A stretch of 54,587 nt of DNA from an uncultured Eubacteriales bacterium (GCA_902475855.1 CABSBF010000010.1:1-54587), one strand, 5' to 3'. Shown: positions 25,579 through 36,290, counted from the stretch's first letter. The notes: a model not told the origin generated them from the letters alone. Made by a program: numbers and translations.

Positions 25579-27174
25579 ATGAAAAAAGGACTCGGTAATT
25601 TCAAAATCAGGAAAGGCGTGTTCTACCCACTCTGCGCAATTTACTTAATTGTCATTTTGCTTGGCGTTTTTATGCCGGAAGCGTTCGCTGCTTTCGAAAA
25701 TGGCGTCGTCAGCTTAGCCGCCGGTTGGTTTGGCTGGCTCTATCAGATCATCACGATCGTGCTGGTCGTGATTTGTGTGTGGGTTCTGGTGTCTAAGAAG
25801 GTCGGTAACATCAAGATCGGCGGTCCGGACGCAAAGCCCACCATGAGCAAGTGGAACTGGTTTGCCATTTCTCTTTGCGGCGGCATTGCGACCGGTATCG
25901 TCTTCTGGGGAATCGCAGAGCCCATCACTCACTTCATTGATGGTATCCCCGGACTGGTTGAAGGCGGCGGCACCCGTATGTCCGCTCTTTACGCCTTGAG
26001 CACCTGCTATCTGCACTGGGGCCTGCCTCTGTACGCATACTACTGCGCCGCGGGCATTGCGATCGGTGTCTGCGTTTACAACCTCAAGCAGCCGTACAAT
26101 GTTTCTTCCAGCCTGTATCCCCTTCTGGGCGAGCGTGCAAACGGAGCATTCGGTTCTGTTGTTGACCTGCTCTGCGTGTTCGGCATTGCGGGCGGCGTCT
26201 CCGCCAGTCTCGGCGTCGCATCGATGCAGCTTGGCGCCGGTCTCGGCATCCTGGCGAACTTCACCCCCAACGCGGTCCACTGGGCCATCATCATGGTCTT
26301 CATCGTTGCGACCTTTATCATCTCGAGCTATTCGGGAATCAATCGCGGCGTGCGTTGGCTGTCGGACAAAAACGCGAAGATCTACATGCTCCTGCTGATC
26401 TACGTTTTCTTCTGCGCGCAGACCAAGGAGATCCTTGCGATGGGCACCGAATCCATGGGCTTCTTTGCTCAGAACTGGATCGTGCAGAACACCTATCTCG
26501 GCGTTATGGCTGATGGCGCGTCTACCGCCATGTGGCCGACCTGGTGGACGATCAACTACTGGTCCTTCATGATCGCATATACGCCGCTGACTGGTATGTT
26601 CCTTGCGAAGATCGCACAGGGCCGTACGCTGAAGGAATTCTCCCTGTTCAACTTTGTCCTGCCCGGTCTCTTCGGTATGCTGTGGTTTGCCATCTTCGGC
26701 TCTGCGGCGATCTATATGGAGCTCAATGGCGCCGGCATCTATGATACGATGAGCGCCAAGGGTCTGGAATCCACGGTCTTTGCTTTCTTCAGCAACCTCC
26801 CCGCAGGCACCGTGCTGTCCGTCGTCTTTATGATCACGGCCTTCCTCTCCGTTGTCACCCTTTGTGACTCGATGACGACCACCATCTCCTCCATGACGCT
26901 TACCGGCGAAGATGTTGCCGGTAAGGAGCCTCCCGGAAAGATCAAGGTTTTCTGGGGCATCGTGATGGCGTCGCTCGCGTTCATCAACATCTTTGTTGCG
27001 GGTATTACCGGCAATACCTCCGGCATCAATGCAACGAAGCTTCTGGCGATCACCTGCGCATTCCCGCTGCTGTTTATCGTTGTCGTCATGGCCATCAGCT
27101 GCTTCAAGCTTCTGGGCAGCTACTACAAGAAGTACGCAACGGAAGAAGAGAAGAAATCTTCGGACGTCGAATGA
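25579..27174 (+). CDS. BCCT-family (betaine/carnitine/choline-type) transporter
   Basis: 531 residues with twelve hydrophobic segments; the ATG at 25579 follows AAGGAGGG. BCCT hallmarks are YLHWGLPLYAYYCAAGIAIG (TM5 region) and the TM8 signature WTINYWSFMIAYTPLTGMF followed by KIAQGRTLKEF. In BetP/CaiT the TM8 segment is YWAWWISW and its tryptophans form the box for the trimethylammonium group; here the corresponding residues are Trp-Ser-Phe-Met-Ile-Ala-Tyr, so the cage is remodelled. The substrate is likely a quaternary ammonium compound but perhaps not glycine betaine or carnitine. It converges on the lyase gene with a strong terminator between them. Confidence 0.92.
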   Translation: MKKGLGNFKIRKGVFYPLCAIYLIVILLGVFMPEAFAAFENGVVSLAAGWFGWLYQIITIVLVVICVWVLVSKKVGNIKIGGPDAKPTMSKWNWFAISLCGGIATGIVFWGIAEPITHFIDGIPGLVEGGGTRMSALYALSTCYLHWGLPLYAYYCAAGIAIGVCVYNLKQPYNVSSSLYPLLGERANGAFGSVVDLLCVFGIAGGVSASLGVASMQLGAGLGILANFTPNAVHWAIIMVFIVATFIISSYSGINRGVRWLSDKNAKIYMLLLIYVFFCAQTKEILAMGTESMGFFAQNWIVQNTYLGVMADGASTAMWPTWWTINYWSFMIAYTPLTGMFLAKIAQGRTLKEFSLFNFVLPGLFGMLWFAIFGSAAIYMELNGAGIYDTMSAKGLESTVFAFFSNLPAGTVLSVVFMITAFLSVVTLCDSMTTTISSMTLTGEDVAGKEPPGKIKVFWGIVMASLAFINIFVAGITGNTSGINATKLLAITCAFPLLFIVVVMAISCFKLLGSYYKKYATEEEKKSSDVE

Positions 27175-27204
27175 CGCTCCCGCCAATTGTACACACTGAA
27201 ACGT

Positions 27205-27246
27205 CGGCAGCTCCCGCAGAAAATCTGCGGGAGCTGCCGTTTTTTT
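27205..27246 (+). terminator. intrinsic terminator of the BCCT gene
   Basis: Sixteen-base perfect arms (27205-27220 and 27224-27239, CGGCAGCTCCCGCAGA and complement), 3-base loop and seven T residues. Confidence 0.92.
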
Positions 27247-27285
27247 GTGCCCGTGCGCCGTCTTCGTTTGACGGCGCACGGGCAC
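27247..27285. repeat. second perfect hairpin directly after the terminator
   Basis: Arms GTGCCCGTGCGCCGTC (27247-27262) and complement (27270-27285), 7-base loop. No T tract on either side; it may protect or stop the convergent lyase transcript. Confidence 0.7.
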
Positions 27286-27333
27286 AGTATCCTTGTTTCC
27301 AGAAGGCCGAACGCGGCAAGGTCTTGATCGCTC

Positions 27334-28845
27334 TCAAAGCGAATCGTTGATGATGCGGCTCATCCGGCCGCTTGCGATAAAGTCGTACGCCTTTTGAATG
27401 TCCACGCTGATGTTTCGGTCCTCGCTGTAAAAGGGCACCGTTTCCCGGAAGCCCCGATAAACCGGGGAAGTGACCCTACCCAGCGAAGGATGTGCGCGCA
27501 GATCGACCGCCTGGGCTGCGTGGATCAGTTCAATGCCGATCATGTAGCGCAGGTTGTCCACGATCTGAAGCGCCTTGCTCGCGGCCAGCGGCAGATTGCT
27601 CGCATGATCCTCGATTCCGCCTGCCACAGCAAGGAAATCCATAGAGCTGGGATTCGCAAGATTCCTGTTCTCCGCGTCAAGCATGACATATACCTTCTGG
27701 ATCGTGCCGTATGCGATGGTCTTGACCTCCACCGGCGTCAAAAAGCGGGTCAGCCCCGTAAAGGCCGGATCGGCAAGGTGGATCAGCCGGTTGCAGATGT
27801 TCTTGGAAAGATGGTTCAGCGCGATCGACAGCATCTCCACACCGATGGCAAGCGTGGTCGTTTCAAAGTTCTGGCTGACGGAGGTGCTGCCATTCTCATA
27901 GAAAATGCACGGATTGTCATCGGTCGCGTTGATCTGGATGGTCAGATAGTGCTTGACAAACGCCAACGCATCCCACACTGCTCCGTTCACCGCGCTGGCG
28001 CAGCGGAAGCTCAGGGGATCTTGAAGGGCGCGGGCGGGGTCGGGCTTTTCCAGGTAGGAGCCCTTCAGGTAATCCCGGCAGCGCTGCGCACACACCATCT
28101 GACCGGGCAGGCCGCGCGCCGCGTTGACCTGCTCACCCAACGGCTGCAAGCCGCCGTTCAAGCCTTCAAGCGCCAGGCAGAACGATGCGTCCGCGGTCTT
28201 GAGCAGCTGCTCCACCTGATAGACCAGCATAACCGCCGTGGCTTCGCCCTGCGCGTTGGAGGAAACAATGGACAGTCCGTCCTTCGGACCCAGAATCGCC
28301 CGCTGGAGGCCTTCCGCCTCAAGCGCTTTCGCAGCGGGGACGATCTCTCCCTTGTATTCGACCTCTCCCTCTCCGATCAGCGCCTGTCCGATCATGGAAA
28401 GGGTCGTGATGTCCCCCTCTCCGATCGAACCGCGACGATTCACAACGGGGTGGATCCCGCGGTTCAAAAACTCCTGATAGAGCTGCAAAATAGCGGTCGA
28501 AATGCCTGTTCTGCCGCACAGCGCCGTGTTCAATCGGATGCAGAGCATCGCGCGGACCTCCTCCACGCTGCAGCGCGGGAGAACGCCAAGGGAGTGGCTG
28601 TTGATGAGATTCCGGTTATACTGCTCGAAAAAGTCGGGATCAAACTCTTTGTCCTTGTTCCAGCCGACACCGCGGTTTAACCCGTAGACCGGCTTCCCCT
28701 CTGCCGCCATATCAAACAGCACCTGCCTTGCTTTTTCGGCTCTCTCTAAGGCCTCCGGCGCGATCTCGACCTTGCGGCGCTCAAATACGACCTGATACAG
28801 CGCTTCTAAAGACAGATCACTGCCGTTGAGAATCAATGTGTCCAT
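27334..28845 (-). CDS. HAL-family lyase lacking the MIO triad; candidate ergothionase-type trimethylamine lyase
   Basis: 503 residues with GGAGGAA before the ATG. It has the whole architecture of histidine/phenylalanine ammonia-lyases: VYGLNRGVG (the Tyr loop), SSNAQGEAT (the Asn block), LQDPLSFRC, ATDDNPCIF, and EDHASNLPLAASKAL near the C-terminus. At the place where these enzymes carry Ala-Ser-Gly, which cyclises to the MIO electrophile (GSVGASGDL), this protein reads GSIGEGDI (residues 139-146): one residue shorter, with Glu143. It therefore cannot form MIO. Ergothionase, which removes trimethylamine from ergothioneine, belongs to this fold and as I recall uses acid/base catalysis instead. 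A BCCT gene next door suits a trimethylammonium substrate. I infer a betaine lyase on a histidine-derived compound; other amine lyases are possible. Confidence 0.85.
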   Translation of the reverse strand: MDTLILNGSDLSLEALYQVVFERRKVEIAPEALERAEKARQVLFDMAAEGKPVYGLNRGVGWNKDKEFDPDFFEQYNRNLINSHSLGVLPRCSVEEVRAMLCIRLNTALCGRTGISTAILQLYQEFLNRGIHPVVNRRGSIGEGDITTLSMIGQALIGEGEVEYKGEIVPAAKALEAEGLQRAILGPKDGLSIVSSNAQGEATAVMLVYQVEQLLKTADASFCLALEGLNGGLQPLGEQVNAARGLPGQMVCAQRCRDYLKGSYLEKPDPARALQDPLSFRCASAVNGAVWDALAFVKHYLTIQINATDDNPCIFYENGSTSVSQNFETTTLAIGVEMLSIALNHLSKNICNRLIHLADPAFTGLTRFLTPVEVKTIAYGTIQKVYVMLDAENRNLANPSSMDFLAVAGGIEDHASNLPLAASKALQIVDNLRYMIGIELIHAAQAVDLRAHPSLGRVTSPVYRGFRETVPFYSEDRNISVDIQKAYDFIASGRMSRIINDSL

Positions 28846-29046
28846 GTAGTTCCTCCTTATATCATATCTGTTGCTTAGCCCTCTTCTTATGGTGTTTATT
28901 ATAACGCAGGCAAAGATAGGAACGGTAGAGAAAAATCAGGCGCGTTTCCGAAAATCAACGCATATTCAACGAAATTGTGATATACTTCTGCTCAAAGTAA
29001 AATGGCACATCAAATGCGTGCCCGATCTCAACCAGGAGGTTGCACC
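28846..29046. promoter_or_regulatory. divergent promoter region between the lyase and the molybdenum hydroxylase genes
   Basis: Leftward: a TATAAT hexamer at 28903-28898. Rightward: an extended -10, TGATATACT, at 28978-28986, without a good -35, suggesting activator dependence, perhaps on the BTAD regulator encoded downstream. Confidence 0.45.
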
Positions 29047-31295
29047 ATGAAGATCGTTGGAACAAACAGGCCCATTCATGACGCGCAGGGGAAAGCGGCC
29101 GGATATGCAAAATATGCAGCCGACTTCAACCTGCCCAACATGGCTCATATCGCCATGGTCACAAGCACGATCCCGCACGGCTATATCAAAGCGATCCATG
29201 CGGAGTCCGCGCTGGCGATCCCGGGCGTTTACGGTGTATTCCACTGCTTCAATACAAGCGAAAGAAAATATAATCACTATCGCTCCCAGTATTTTCAGGA
29301 GCTCCCCGATGAGGAGCGGGTCTTTAACAACTACGTCCGTTTCTACGGCGACCGCGTTGCGGCGGTCGCGGCCTGTGACCAGCAGACCGCGGAAAGAGCC
29401 GCCCGCCTTGTTGCGGTGGAATACGAAGAACTCCCCTTTTCGACCGGCTTTGAAGATACGCTCGACGGACGGAACTGCCTGCCCGGCGAGAACGCCATCC
29501 GCGATGAGTTTGAGATCTCTCACGGAGAACTGCCGGAAGAGCCGTTCATAGAAGTCTCCTGCTCGCAGGAGATCGCCCGCCTTCACCATGCCGCCATGGA
29601 GCCGCACGCGTGCATTGCGGATTACGATCCCTATCAGAGGAATTTGACGGTATACAGCCCCAATCAGGCCGTTTTCGGGCTTCGCACCGTGCTTGCCGAT
29701 TATTTGCAGATGCCCTATCACCGCGTTCGTGTCATAAAATCGACGATGGGCGGTTCTTTTGGTGCAAAGCAGGAATGGTTTGTTGAGCCGGTTGCCGCGC
29801 TGATCGCGACGATCCTCGCCCGCCCTGTAAAGCTGGTCTACAGCCGCGCCGAAGCAATGACCGGCACCATCGTCCGCGCCGCCATGCAGGCGAAAATGAG
29901 CGCAAGGTTCCGCGCCGACGGAAAACTCCTCTCGCTCGATGCGGATATCCTCCTTGACGCAGGAGCATATATCGGAAATTCCGGCGACTATATCCGAACA
30001 ATGTACGGAAAGATGTTCCGCACATACCGAATGAACTGTGTGCATTATCGTGCCCGTGTCATCAGCTCCAACACCCCTTCCTCGGGCGCATACCGAGGCT
30101 GGAGCGCGCCGGAGGCCGCCATTTTTATGGAGCACCTTTTCGACGCGGCTGCCGAAAAATTGGGGATCGACCGTATTGACCTGCGGCTGATCAACTCGCT
30201 CCGCCCGGGCGATATCGACGAAAAGACCCATCTGCCGCTTGAGAACATCCGCTTAGAGGAAGCGCTGAGAAAGGGAAAGTCCGATTTCTCCTGGGAACAG
30301 CGCCTGGCGGAGTGCGAGGTCTTCAATCGCAGCAGCAAGCGCTATCGCCGGGGGATCGGCGTTGGCTGCGGCGGACACGGCAATACCTACTTCCCCCGTT
30401 ACAACGATTACGGAGAGGCAAAGCTGCAAATGAACGAGGACGGCACCGTACAGGCGCATGTCAGCGTTCAGGACCACGGCTGCGGAACCGTCACCATGAT
30501 CAGGATGATCATAGCGGAGGTGCTGTCGATCCCGGATGAATGTGTCGGGCTGCAGGAGGCGGACACCTACAATACCCCCATTGACTATGGCTGCTTCTCC
30601 AGCCGAACGACCTTTATTCTCGGCCGCACCGCGCAGGATGCCGCCACGGAAATGAAACGGAAGCTGATCGATTTTGCAGCGCTCCTTCTTGACTGCCCGC
30701 CTGCGGAGCTGGACGCGGACAACGGCCGCGTCTATTGTAAAACCGACCCTGCCCGCTCCCTCTCCTATGCCGAGATCGCGCAGAAGATCATGCTGCAAAA
30801 AAGAGAGAATCTATCGGTCAGCGTGCAATACCACAACGAGACCAATCCCGGCGTTGTCGGCGCACACTTCGCGATGGTGGAGGTCGACACCTGGACCGGC
30901 TATACAAAGCTGCTTGACTATCTTGCCATTCAGGATATCGGCCAGCCCATCAATCCGGCAATGTGCGTCGCGCAGATCCAGGGCGCTGTGCAGATGGGCT
31001 GCGGCGCTGCGCTGCGGGAAAAGATGGTTGTGGATCGCGCGGGGCGCTGCACGGAAAGTCTTTCCAAGTACCATCTCTTTCTCGCCACCGACCTGCCCGA
31101 CATCCGTGTTGAGCTGCTGACGGACGGTGTTTCCTCGGAAGGCCCGTTCGGCGCAAAGTCGATCGGCGAGGTATGCTATGTTCCGGTCGCTCCCGCGATC
31201 AGCGGCGCAGTGCAGCACGCCTTATCCATGCCGCTCGATGCACTGCCGCTCGACCCGGACAACATTTTGAAAGCTCTTGCAGGGAGAAGAATGTC

Positions 31296-31299
<4 letters not shown>
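29047..31299 (+). CDS. molybdenum hydroxylase, large (Moco-binding) subunit of the xanthine dehydrogenase family
   Basis: 750 residues; the ATG at 29047 follows AGGAGG. Motifs of XDH-type molybdopterin subunits are present: MGGSFGAK (about residue 235), AYRGWSAPEA with the conserved Arg, and GAKSIGEVCYVP with the base-catalyst Glu near 708. The residue right after FGAK is Gln (242), where bovine xanthine oxidase has Glu802, which holds purines; together with other changes this argues for a non-purine ring. Such enzymes hydroxylate N-heterocycles or aldehydes at carbon next to nitrogen. The next gene, for the 2Fe-2S subunit, overlaps by four bases (ATGA). Divergent from the MIO-less lyase, so it may oxidise the imidazole or thioimidazole product of that lyase; this is inference. 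Confidence 0.92.
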
Positions 31300-31762
<463 letters not shown>

Positions 31763-31775
<13 letters not shown>

Positions 31776-32623
31776 CGCCCAAGTCAATGGCAGAGCTCTC
31801 CGGCGCGCTCGCTCAGGCAACACCTGCCACACGAATTCTGGCGGGAGGAACGGACTATGTCCTTCATGAGCGAAAGGGAGATTTCACGCCCGACCTTTTG
31901 ATCTATCCCGGAGCCATTCCGGAGCTTCATCAAATCAGCCTGACGGATGACGGTCTCACGATCGGCGCAATGGTGACGATGCGCGAAATAGCCAACGCGC
32001 TTTCTTCCGTTCCCGCTTATCGGGCGATCGCCGACATGGCAGCGAACGTCGGCTCGCCGCAGATCCGCAATAAGGCTACTTTGGCGGGAAATCTGGCGAA
32101 CGCCTCTCCCGCCGGAGATTCTCTTCCCGTTTGCCTGCTCTATCAGGCGCAGGTACTGGTGATGGACGGCAGCGGAGATGTCGCGGCCATTCCTGCCGGC
32201 GAGTTCGTTTTGGGGCCGCAAAAAACCGTTCTTTCCGCAGGTCAGGTGATTGTTGCGATCCGCTTTCCGCGAAACTTTGCCCCCGGCACCATCAGCGCCT
32301 TTTCCAAGGTTGGCTTTCGTCAGCACGTTTCGATTGCCCGTGAGAGCATGGGCGCGCTCGTGCACCTGACGGACGAGGGTATGATCTCCGAGATCCGGCT
32401 CACGCTTGGCGCTGTTTCCTCCGCGCCAATTGAGATCCCCGAAGTCTGTGAAATGATGCTGGGACACTGTCTGGACGACGAGGCTCTCTTCGAGCGCGTT
32501 TCAAGCGCCGTCTCGCAGGCGGTGCAATCGCATTGCAGGCCTGCAAACCGCCTCTACAAGACGGAAGCTGCAAAGGGCTTGACCGCAGACGTTTTTTTGC
32601 TTCTTTCAAGCCGCTCCACCTAA
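31763..32623 (+). CDS. molybdenum hydroxylase, FAD-binding subunit
   Basis: 286 residues from the ATG at 31763, with GGAGG 7 bases upstream inside the previous gene. FAD-binding motifs of the CO-dehydrogenase/XdhB family: ILAGGTDYVLHERKG (N-terminal pyrophosphate loop) and NKATLAGNLANASPAGD (second FAD loop). The C-terminal part, with SKVGFRQHVSIARESMGA and ADVFLLLSS, corresponds to the closing domain. It receives electrons from the 2Fe-2S subunit and passes them to NAD or another acceptor. The order here is large, small, FAD. No molybdenum cofactor sulfurase or XdhC chaperone gene lies in the window. Confidence 0.95.
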
Positions 32624-32632
32624 CCTCTCTTT

Positions 32633-32677
32633 ATAGGAAGAAGGTTCCAACGGAAACCGTTGGAACCTTCTTCCTAT
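32633..32677. terminator. terminator between the hydroxylase operon and the BTAD regulator gene
   Basis: Twenty-one-base perfect arms (32633-32653 and 32657-32677) with a 3-base loop, followed on the plus strand by TTTT. It serves convergent transcription units. Confidence 0.85.
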
Positions 32678-32679
32678 TT

Positions 32680-35600
32680 TCATGCAGGAGCGCCCTGTTG
32701 CAGTTTTTGGAGCGCCTGCTCTATCTGCTGCGTTTCTTCCCGCCACTCGATCTGATGCAGGTAGGATAGGCACCATTCGCAATGCTCCTCCTCCGATTCC
32801 GGCCAGAGATCTGCAAGCTCCCCTATGTCTTGGCGATCGCCAAAATCTGCCCGGATCTTCCACATCATATAAATGGTCACGCCCTTCCACCACGGCGACA
32901 GGAACCGGTCGCAGAGCGCAAGCGCCTTCCGGATCCGCTGACGGGCAGATGCCATTTCCTGCTTTTTCGCATCAAAGTAAGCAAGGTAGGCAAGCGCGAT
33001 CGGATATTCGCTGAACTCATCAAATGCCTGATAGATCTCATCCGCATACTCAAACATTTTCTCAGCGGCATCCTCATTGCCCATCTGAAATGCAGCGACA
33101 CCGTAATTCGTATACAGCACCGCCGCCCCGGGATAGTACCCGCGCCTCCGGTTATAGACGATCGCCTCATCATAGTATTTCAGAGCCTCTTTGACCCTTC
33201 CCTGCAGGCGATAGCTCTCGGCGATATAGTTGTACGCGCCCGCAATGCTCAAGGCATACTTGCTGCCGTTGTCTCCGGCATCCAGACTGCGGAAGGTGTC
33301 GACGGAGCGCAGCATACTCTCGCGCGCTTCCTCGTATCTGCCGTGCATTAGCGCCAAAAGTCCCAGCATACGAAGATAACTGCCCCACTCGGCAGAGCCG
33401 GCAATTTGCTCCTTGTATTTTTCTCCGTAAACAAGGTGCTCGCGCATTGCATCGGTATTATATGTCTGTATCCCATAATAGACATACTGCTTATGCGCCT
33501 TTATGCTCATCTTCCAATCGCCCGTCGCCTGACTTTGGGCAAGCAGCTTTTCCAATAGCGGCATCGCCTTGCGGTAGGCGCCGTCTTGGATATAAAAGCG
33601 GACCTCCGTATATAGAAGCGTCATTTCGAGGAAATCCAGCTCCGGGGTGTCCTCGGAATAGTGCAGCTTGCGCAAAACGGATAGCTCCTTATCCAGCTCT
33701 CCAAAGTAGTCATCGACCTTCGGCCTGCTTTCCGCGATCTCATCCGCCGCCTCTGTCAGCGTCGGCAGCACCTCATAGCAAAAGCCTGCTGAAATGTCCA
33801 GATGCAGGATCTTATACTTGAGCGTCTGATAGCGATCTCCGCCTTTGGAGAAATAGTAGATGAGCTGTTCATATAGGCCAAGGCTCTTTTTGTCGGAAAC
33901 GGCTTCATAGTAATGCGCCGCGCGCAGATAGCGGATACGGAGCATTGCCTCCGTCTGTCGTTCCAGAACCGCGGCCCGGATGCTCTCGTGCGCAAACTCA
34001 TACCCCAGCGTTCCGTTTTGATTCGTTTCCGCGAGCAGGTTCTTGCCTCTCAACTGCTCGCAAAGGCTCAGCAGCTCAAGCGCGCCCTGCGCCGTGAGCA
34101 CGATCAGCGCGTCAACGGGAACAAAATGCGTGAAGACCGAGGCGGAAAACAGAACCTCCATCTCCTCGCCGGACAAGCGGCTCAGACGCGTTTCAATGAT
34201 ATCGCTTGCAGGTCTTGTGAGGGTGATCGTTCCGACCTCCTGCAAGGAATTGAGAGCCTGCACAAGAAGCAGCGGGTTTCCGCGTGTGCGCTCATAGAGT
34301 TCCTCCTCCTGCTCATCGCTCAGGCAGCATCCATAAGACGAGCGGATAAAAAGCCGCGTTTCCTCCTCGTTGAGATCCTCAAGGACGCACTCGCTGAGAA
34401 GGCCGTCCCTTCGGGCGTCCTGATAAAGAGAGAGGATATAGGGCGGACAGCTTTCTCTGCACGTGCAGATGATCCTCAGCTTGGTGTTTCTCACGCGGCG
34501 CATCAGCATGGAAAGTAAGACCGCGCTGTTTTCGTCCATCCAATGCGTATCTTCAAAGATCAAAAGCAGCGGCGTGCATTTGCTGATATATGTGAAAATA
34601 AAGATGGTGCCTTCCAATGCAGCCTGATAATTTGCCGGAACCGGATAAATGTCCGGGCTTTCCGTCAACGCTTCATTGCTTGAGACCGCAAGACAGGAAA
34701 AAAGGCTGGATGCCGTATGCCGGTAGCGATCAGGGATATGGATCCCTCTCTCGTTTGCTTCGTTCATCAGATCAAGCATCAGCATATTCCACGGAGAAAA
34801 CGGAGCCGCGCTTTCCGACTGATAGCAAAACGTCCGGCATATGATAAAGTCGGAAAAATCAAAGCGCTTCAGGGCATAGTCGAGCAGGTGTGTTTTTCCG
34901 ACGCCGGCCTTCCCCTGAATCAGCAGGTTTGACTTATGCCTTGCCTGCTTTGACGGACTGGAAAGGGCGAGGATCCGGGTGATGGCCGCGTCCTTTCCCA
35001 AGATCAATTCACCGTCGGACTCCGCGGCGGCATTGCTTTCGTTGTATGTAAAGGCGTTCCATTCGTCAACGATCTCATAGTAAAGGCCTGTTGTCTCCTT
35101 CAGCGGCGAGATCGAAAATTCTGAAGACAAGCGTTTGCAGAGGGAATCATACTGGTTGATCGCCTTGCGGTACTTTTTCTCCGCACAGTATATCTTCATC
35201 AGAAGACATACCACATTTTCGTCAAAGGGATCCATATCGAGGCAATTCAAGCAGATCTGCTCGGCCTTTTCAAGTTCATGGCAAGAATATGTCCTTTCCC
35301 CTTCCGCGCGTGCGAGCTGTAAATATTTTCCCCGCAGCGTCTCACGGAAACGGTTGACCCACTGATCGAATTCCTCTTCGCGCTGCACACTGAACCCGCT
35401 CAAAAAGTCCCCCTGATAGAGAGAAATATCATTTTTCTCCAGAAAGTCAGTCGCATCACAGCGGACTGTGATCGCCGGGTCAAGGACAAGGTCTGCCCTT
35501 TGACCCTGCAGGAACGGATCCTCCCCAAGGCTCTTTCGAATGGTAAAAATGGCGTGGCGCAGGTTTTTTAACGCGGTAGGCGTCTCCACATCAGGCCATA

Positions 35601-35748
35601 GCAGAGCGGTCAGTTCGCTGCGGGACACCTTGCGTTTGATAATGATGTAGTATAAAAGTGCATACGCTTTTTTATAGGGCAGATTCACGGCATTCCCATT
35701 ATAAAGGACGATGGCTCCCCCCAGCAAAGCCGCATCGATCGTAGACAT
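32680..35748 (-). CDS. BTAD/AAA-ATPase/TPR transcriptional activator (SARP-like)
   Basis: 1022 residues from the ATG at 35748, with GGGGGAG upstream. Residues about 1-90 resemble an OmpR-type winged helix (ALLYYIIIKRKVSRSELTALLWPD, LKNLRHAIFTIRKSL), followed by a bacterial transcriptional activation domain to about 240 (DFLSGFSVQREEEFDQW, CLLMKIYCAEKKYRKAI). Next is an AAA domain with Walker A GKAGVGKTHLLDYAL and Walker B LLIFEDTHWMDENS. The C-terminal half consists of TPR-like helices (EALKYYDEAIVYNRRRG, NEDAAEKMFEYADEIY). Such STAND-type regulators switch on neighbouring operons when a ligand is bound. It lies convergent with the hydroxylase operon and probably controls the 25.6-32.6 kb genes. 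Confidence 0.85.
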   Translation of the reverse strand: MSTIDAALLGGAIVLYNGNAVNLPYKKAYALLYYIIIKRKVSRSELTALLWPDVETPTALKNLRHAIFTIRKSLGEDPFLQGQRADLVLDPAITVRCDATDFLEKNDISLYQGDFLSGFSVQREEEFDQWVNRFRETLRGKYLQLARAEGERTYSCHELEKAEQICLNCLDMDPFDENVVCLLMKIYCAEKKYRKAINQYDSLCKRLSSEFSISPLKETTGLYYEIVDEWNAFTYNESNAAAESDGELILGKDAAITRILALSSPSKQARHKSNLLIQGKAGVGKTHLLDYALKRFDFSDFIICRTFCYQSESAAPFSPWNMLMLDLMNEANERGIHIPDRYRHTASSLFSCLAVSSNEALTESPDIYPVPANYQAALEGTIFIFTYISKCTPLLLIFEDTHWMDENSAVLLSMLMRRVRNTKLRIICTCRESCPPYILSLYQDARRDGLLSECVLEDLNEEETRLFIRSSYGCCLSDEQEEELYERTRGNPLLLVQALNSLQEVGTITLTRPASDIIETRLSRLSGEEMEVLFSASVFTHFVPVDALIVLTAQGALELLSLCEQLRGKNLLAETNQNGTLGYEFAHESIRAAVLERQTEAMLRIRYLRAAHYYEAVSDKKSLGLYEQLIYYFSKGGDRYQTLKYKILHLDISAGFCYEVLPTLTEAADEIAESRPKVDDYFGELDKELSVLRKLHYSEDTPELDFLEMTLLYTEVRFYIQDGAYRKAMPLLEKLLAQSQATGDWKMSIKAHKQYVYYGIQTYNTDAMREHLVYGEKYKEQIAGSAEWGSYLRMLGLLALMHGRYEEARESMLRSVDTFRSLDAGDNGSKYALSIAGAYNYIAESYRLQGRVKEALKYYDEAIVYNRRRGYYPGAAVLYTNYGVAAFQMGNEDAAEKMFEYADEIYQAFDEFSEYPIALAYLAYFDAKKQEMASARQRIRKALALCDRFLSPWWKGVTIYMMWKIRADFGDRQDIGELADLWPESEEEHCEWCLSYLHQIEWREETQQIEQALQKLQQGAPA

Positions 35749-36261
35749 GTATGCGCTCCCCCTTTGTGCGCTCAATTCAAAGACCAATCAGAATTCACAT
35801 AAAGTGTACCACACATTATTTTCCTTCGCAAGATAACGGATGCTGACCGTTTCTGTTTTCGGTATGCAGTCGGTATCATCGCGGCCATTTCAAGACGAGA
35901 TGAATCTCACAACAGCAGCCATGCGTTTTGGATAGGCTCTGGCGCTTTGCGTTACAAGGAAGGAGCCGATCAAATTGTCAGCATTGAACTAGTGCCTCTT
36001 GAATCCTATTCTTGCATTCCATCCCAAGGGAGATGAGGGAAAGATATTCGTTGAAATGTTGATAGAAAAAATGCGAAACATTTCAGTGAGCGGCGCACGA
36101 CGTCTCCCCCGCACTGCGAATCATCCGCATGGACCGCGCATCAATAAGGGGGTGGAATCCTCCCTTTGTAGGGCTTCATTTGAATAGTTAAACCTTATCT
36201 GAAATCGTTTGTCGAATTTTGTATTTTATCAGTTATAACTTATATTTTTGTAATTTATCCG
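35749..36261. other. intergenic region without a supported gene
   Basis: About 510 bases. A 62-codon frame near 36000 lacks a convincing ribosome site and any family resemblance. The last 100 bases are strongly AT-rich. It marks the change from the catabolic cluster to the accessory island. Confidence 0.5.
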
Positions 36262-36290
36262 TTGAGTTTCAATCGTAAGTGTGATATACT
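36262..36290 (+). promoter_or_regulatory. promoter of the first DUF4143 ATPase gene
   Basis: TTGAGT (36262-36267), 17-base spacer, TATACT (36285-36290), 31 bases before the start codon. Confidence 0.65.

Noticed and set aside
27394..28680. A 428-codon plus-strand frame opposite the lyase gene
   Set aside because: No family match and no ribosome site; the minus-strand lyase shows all family motifs.
27334..28845. Ordinary histidine ammonia-lyase (hutH)
   Set aside because: The Ala-Ser-Gly triad needed for the MIO cofactor is absent, and no hutU, hutI or hutG-type genes are near.
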